Assembly: GCA_033297205.1 (NCBI GenBank)
Contig: MU859535.1
Coordinates: forward strand, 1 to 10,481
DNA length: 10,481 bases
Direction: 5' to 3'
DNA from: Pseudoneurospora amorphoporcata
Lineage: Eukaryota > Ascomycota > Sordariomycetes > Sordariales > Sordariaceae
Part shown: positions 6,741-10,481 of the stretch, piece by piece
Numbering within the stretch: the stretch's first letter is position 1
How the letters are laid out: every line of letters begins with the position of its first letter
Notes under the pieces: generated by a model
Database searches by the model: none
What the model saw: the letters and a program-made list of their open reading frames with translations, nothing else
What the model was told of the DNA's origin: nothing
Translations under genes and position numbers: made by a program

Positions 6741-9086
6741 TAGCAGGCCCTCGAGCTTTCTAATAGCAACAACGCCCGCAGGCATAGCTTGGAGTAGACT
6801 TAGAGCTTCCAGCCAGTAAAGGTACTTCGTCTTGAGGAATGTATAAACAACCCTGTTGTCCTGTAAAAGACCATTCCGGTTTGTGTTCGTATTGGAAACC
6901 AAGTCGCACAGGTGATCAACCCAGTAGACGCACGAGTACCGCACCGTCGCTAGCGGGTCCGGATTCGGTACTTGGACCTTGTCACTCGGAAATCCCGGTG
7001 CCCTTAAGTTGTATATATCGCGTCGCAGTGTTATAGACATGGCTTCAAGTGACCTCAGGAAGATGATATAGTGCACATTTTCTTTCCCTTCAGGGAAGAT
7101 CCAGTTGAACGCCTTTTGAGAAGCTTGGTTGCCAGCTTCATTAGAGGTATTGGGAAGCAAAAAGTCCTTGGCTGATTGGTGGACAAAATAAACAGTCTGG
7201 TCTCGAAGAGTCAAAAACGAGCCGCAAAGCCCTATAAGATCTTCCAGGGACTGCGGATCATCTGAGATATCGTCTAACATCTCGACGAGAGTGGTCAGTT
7301 CTTGAAGGCTGACGGGTCGGCGAACGATAGAGGAGACAGCAAGAATTTGCCTGCACAGATCCGCATAATCAGACTGAATAATCTGCTCCATCATCCGCGT
7401 ATACAGGGAATCCAACCCGGGGGGGAATGCCCGTAACTTTATTAGTGTCTGCCACCTCCGAACGCTAGGGTCCGCAAGTACTTGGCAGACCAAGGCCACC
7501 CAGAGAAAAGTCCCATTCGCGTTAGAAGAGAGATAGTCATATACAACCGTCTGCATTGTGCTGTCGTACTATTTCTGCCGCGACAACTGAAGGACTTTAT
7601 AGCGGATATATACACTGACGGCAGTGGTGACGGATTCGGCGTTTAGCTCGAGGCTGAGTCTGGACTGCTGCGCGACGATCGCCAACTGTTCTTCGATTTG
7701 CACCGAGTTGCGACTAGATACAAGCCACTTGATACGAGCAGATATAGATGATATCTAGACGATCAACTTGAGAAGCTGCGGTTGGTCGGTCACACATTCG
7801 TCTAGAGCATTAATTACTAGATAAGTAACCTTCAAATTCGGGTCTTTTAGCATCTCGCGTAAAACCTTAGACAGGACGATCCATGCCATTGTGTCATCGG
7901 AGGGGTATGTGTTCTCTGGTAGATGTGAGAGCAGGCGTGGTTGCCGGTGGGCAAGTAGGTAGATTAAGCCTCGTAGCACGGCAGTTGCGTTATTGATGCG
8001 CGAGTCGGTAGCTTGGTAGAAGAAATACGCTAAGTTGCCGCCGTCAGCGATAACACGCCGCTCTAGCTCGTCGATGATACCGCATAGCAACATGGTCTTG
8101 CCTTTGCCTGGATCTCCCTTAATCTAGAGCAGGCGACTCTCCCGCAGCTGGCGCCATCGGTTGAAGTCGGGGTTGTCGAAGACCCAGCGGTAAGCATCAG
8201 CCAGCAGACCACCCTTCGCCAGTCCGATCCGCTCCTTTTCGACGTGCGGTTCACGCGGGTCTCCGGGCCACAATTTTACCAAACAGAGGTAATCCTCGTG
8301 AACCTTGTCCTGCAGCCGCTTCAATGCTTTCTACCTTCCTTCGCCGTAGAGAACCGGCATGTGTACATCGAAAATGCCGAATAGAGAATACACCTTATCT
8401 TCCTCGTATTTTGTGTCACGCTTCTCGATCCATCGCATCCGTTCGGCGACGCTGAAATTAGATAGAGGGACACCTTGGAAGGCTTTTCGCGGAATTCCGG
8501 TTATATCATGGATTTCTTGTTCTAGAGACTCCTTATCTCCCAGGCGCTCGCCCTCTCTAGAGAAGAATTCGACGATCGTTGGGGCAATGAGCTCTTGGAG
8601 GGTCCATCCTCGGGAAAACCATCTGCTCTCTCGAAAAGCCGGTTGCCAACCGGGGCCGTCACCGTGCTGATGGGTTGAGACGTCTGCTAGGTATACGTAA
8701 CATTTCACCGCGCTGCGGTACCAATAGAACATGGAGTTGAGAGCGTGCTGAAGCTCGGCGCTGTCAGACTTGTCGATACAGCATGTGTCGACCCAGAAGA
8801 ATTTCAACCCATCGCGCCAGGCTTGGTCTCCGCAAAAACGAATCTTAGCGTAGCTTGCTTTGTTCTTGCCTATACCGTCCGTTATATTTCTGAAGAGGAC
8901 CTCTTCGGGACCCCATGTGTGTGAAAGTATCGCGTACGGTGGAATCTTGTCGTTGGGGAGGTCCTCCGTCAGACGGACTCCGCCGGTATTGTCACGCTCC
9001 AGGAGTCGCATTGCAGAGTCCGCCAAACTCAGCTCCCTCAGCAGCTAATCACACAAATGTTCGATGGTGAGAAAAGGCTCGCAGGC

Positions 9087-9115
9087 TTCGCGAGCGGATG
9101 GCTTATATTCGCGAG
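9087..9115 (-). promoter_or_regulatory. TATA-like element flanked by two TTCGCGAG boxes
   Basis: The sequence GAATATAAGC on the minus strand (9110-9101) lies about 90 nt upstream of the ATG at 9011, a plausible TATA position. The octamer TTCGCGAG occurs at 9087-9094 and 9108-9115, exactly 21 bp apart (two helical turns), around the TATA element. Its core TCGCGA is palindromic, so each box reads nearly the same on both strands. These could be sites for a dimeric regulator of the HET-NACHT-WD40 gene; the factor is unknown. Confidence 0.35.
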
Positions 9116-9452
9116 ACTATAGGTACAGTCAATCAGCAGTTGAAACAGGGGGAGTTGGTCGACAGACGAGAACGAACTACTTAGCATACGTAACGGACAA
9201 AATTCGTAGCGTATATCTCGGTGGGTTTGATGGGGAGCCTGGAAGGTGGTTGCTGTTGTTGTCTTTGTTTCAAGACGCTGCCTTTGCCTAGATCACCAAC
9301 CCCGCAGGCTGCGCATTTTGTCTGCGTTGGCGCGTGGAGAACAGGAGCCAACCGCGCATAATTCGAAGCATCGTCATTGGCGGTGTTAGTCGCGCGACGC
9401 TCAGTCACAGCCTTGCCGGAGGTAAGGTGGGAATTCAGGACGAACGCATGGG
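9116..9452. other. Upstream intergenic region
   Basis: Short frames occur on both strands, but none has recognisable domains and several lack an ATG. The stretch is probably the upstream regulatory region of the minus-strand HET-NACHT-WD40 gene. Confidence 0.4.
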
Positions 9453-9591
9453 AAATACATGGATGCTATTGTCTGGATAGGCGAAGAAAGGAATTGGGCT
9501 GGGAAGGAGAAATGCCAAGCCTGCCCTGGAAGAGTTACAGTACGAACTTGAGCAAAGGCCAGTCAGTACCTTCCCTAGGCCATTGCACTGA
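9453..9591 (+). pseudogene. Possible HET-domain relic, frame-broken
   Basis: The plus strand reads KYMDAIVWIGEERNWAGKEK (9453-9512) and, one base shifted, NAKPALEELQYELEQRP onwards (9511) to a TGA at 9589-9591. The pattern of a hydrophobic V-W-hydrophobic-GEE motif followed by a spaced A-x-x-x-L helix resembles the stretch after the central part of fungal HET domains (VVWLGEE). No upstream WIDAICINQ-type motif is visible, only about 45 codons are present, and two frames are needed. It would be a divergently oriented, dead neighbour of the large HET gene. Chance resemblance is quite possible. Confidence 0.22.
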
Positions 9592-10383
9592 GAGAAAACC
9601 ACGTAAGCGTTGAGTCGCCCTACTTACCCGGTGCTCCGTAGCAAAGGTACATGCCGACAAGACGTCAGCAGGTTAGAAGTAGGCAAATGTTGGCCGTTTT
9701 TGGCGTCGTGCTGTACCTTTAATGTTTCTCAAGTATAGCTGGTCCGTGCCCAGACACTTTGAAAGAGTGCAGAGCGGACGCCAATTTCGCTCCTAGCTGT
9801 AATGAACTTGCAGTCAGCTTCAGATTGCCCCTCGGGCTTGAAGTGAGTGCCCCTTATACCCTGATCGATGAGAAGAACCAGCTCGCCAAAAACATGGCCA
9901 GCAACACAAGTCACGACCAGCAACAAGCCTCATCATAGGCGTGTAACAGTCGCCGACTTCGACGAACTCTTCAGAGAGGACAGGAAGCGAGCCAGAGAGT
10001 AAAGGGAGCAAGCCAAGCCCGAGATTCCTGCAACGCAAGCTCACTCATCTTCAACGGCTCAATTAATCCGTGGTTAAGCCTAGCCTCGACGCTACTATCA
10101 TAGGCCGACCATAGAGAGGAAACTAAGCCAGCTTCTCCCGAGCTCTCTACCATACAGGCTCACTTAACGTCATATCAACCAAGCCGTGGTGGAAATGAAC
10201 GCATCCTTGACGCGTTCATCTCATCGTTAAATAACACCTGCTGGAAGTCCGTGCCGTGCCCACTGTGTGGCCCTCCTACGCACCGGCACTCCCTTCACAT
10301 TCTCCTAGTCTGCTTTAGTTCTCCCTTTTACCCTTTTTCGTTTTCACCACCGAACCACAACGATTTCCATTTTGCCTTTCCAC
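9592..10383. other. Intergenic region, no supported gene
   Basis: Minus-strand frames of 60-75 codons overlap in different phases here. One (9729-9926) has a hydrophobic beginning but starts only at TTG and has no in-frame ATG near its start. From about 10310 the plus strand becomes pyrimidine-rich with CACCACCGAACCACAAC-type sequence, as in ascomycete 5' leaders, which points to a plus-strand gene to the right. Confidence 0.4.
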
Positions 10384-10410
10384 GTTGTTGTTGTTGTTGT
10401 TGTTGTTGTT
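10384..10410. repeat. (GTT)9 microsatellite
   Basis: Nine perfect GTT triplets follow CAC and are followed by ATTTTT. They lie 33 bp upstream of a candidate ATG, so they would fall in a leader or core promoter of the right-edge gene. The tract is likely length-polymorphic between strains. Confidence 0.95.
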
Positions 10411-10443
10411 ATTTTTAACGTCTACTTCCGCCTCCCGTAGGGC

Positions 10444-10481
10444 ATGAGACGTGCCACATCGGTGAGTCTAGCGTACAAAAT
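10444..10481 (+). CDS. Possible first exon of a plus-strand gene running off the right edge
   Basis: An ATG at 10444 follows a CT-rich leader-like tract and opens MRRATSVSLAYK to the edge. A GTGAGT after the sixth codon could be a 5' splice site, in which case the exon is only 18 nt. Too little sequence is present to name a product, and the ATG context (GGC before it) is acceptable but not decisive. Confidence 0.22.
   Translation, partial: MRRATSVSLAYK

Larger units (their letters stand above)
5162..9011 (-). pseudogene. HET-NACHT-WD40 incompatibility/NLR gene (HNWD type) with four in-frame TAG stops
   Basis: Start is the ATG at 9011 (MRLLERDNTGG, as in HET-E-like proteins); a TAG lies upstream in frame at 9045-9047. 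Excluding a 52-nt intron, the frame is 1,265 codons, close to Podospora HET-E (about 1,350). The HET domain shows YAILSHTWG (26-34), FFWVDTCCIDK (71-81) and RGWTLQEL (134-141). NACHT has Walker A GDPGKGKT (299-306) and Walker B LVINALDE (398-405), with Asn401 where the family has Asp. A linker (about 480-828) leads to eight WD40 repeats (829-1164) and a 101-residue tail with WITCNGQNILWLPP. Stops are all TAG: codon 227 (8331-8333), 296 (8124-8126), 419 (7755-7757), 481 (7569-7571). Codon 296 replaces the Trp just before Walker A. There is no frameshift. In the family the propeller senses a partner (HET-C-like in Podospora), NACHT oligomerises and HET triggers cell death in fused cells. As written, translation would stop after the HET domain. 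RIP damage is the simplest cause; readthrough or UAG editing is possible. Confidence 0.88.

Noticed and set aside
8097..8333. Introns explaining the first two TAG stops
   Set aside because: The reading frame and family-like residues continue without a gap on both sides of each stop, leaving no room for an intron.
9012..9026. Extending the HET-NACHT-WD40 start to a TTG at 9026
   Set aside because: Fungal genes start at ATG; the ATG at 9011 gives MRLLER, which matches the usual start of HET-E-like proteins.
9729..9926. 65-codon minus-strand frame with hydrophobic start
   Set aside because: It begins at TTG with no usable ATG, and no family is recognised.

Overview
The window looks like nuclear DNA of a filamentous ascomycete (Pezizomycotina, plausibly a Sordariomycete). 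The main reasons are a HET-NACHT-WD40 gene of the Podospora HNWD type (het-e/het-d/het-r family), a 52-nt intron with GTAAGT donor, CTAAC branch site and CAG acceptor, long intergenic stretches, pyrimidine-rich leaders, and C-to-T changes in CpA/TpG context that resemble repeat-induced point mutation (RIP). The species cannot be named from the sequence.

Layout, left to right. Positions 1-1241 (minus strand) hold the N-terminal ~413 codons of a Pro/Gln/Tyr/Glu-rich protein that runs off the left edge. It carries PPxPPR motifs, a duplicated 21-22-residue block and six tandem 27-residue repeats. The apparent 261-codon plus-strand frame over the same bases is an antisense shadow. Positions 1242-3765 are mostly non-coding, with promoter-like elements, a CT- then CA-rich leader-like tract and one doubtful minus-strand reading frame. 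Positions 3766-4264 (minus) hold an unrecognised small protein gene split by a one-base frame break at an A-run. Positions 4596-4898 (minus) hold an unrecognised coding remnant interrupted by stops.

Positions 5162-9011 (minus) are the centrepiece: a complete-length NOD-like-receptor-type gene with a HET effector domain, a NACHT nucleotide-binding domain, a linker containing one intron, and eight almost identical 42-residue WD40 repeats with a C-terminal tail. In this family the WD40 propeller senses a non-self or partner signal, the NACHT domain oligomerises, and the HET domain triggers the incompatibility cell-death response. This copy has four in-frame TAG stops in the HET-NACHT half and an Asp-to-Asn change in Walker B, but no frameshift anywhere. 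The sensor half is fully open. It is most simply a lightly RIP-damaged allele, though UAG-to-UGG RNA editing is a testable alternative.

Positions 9012-10481 hold the presumed promoter of that gene (TATA-like element, two TTCGCGAG boxes exactly 21 bp apart), a possible small HET-like relic on the plus strand, non-coding sequence, a (GTT)9 microsatellite, and a possible first exon of a plus-strand gene at the right edge.
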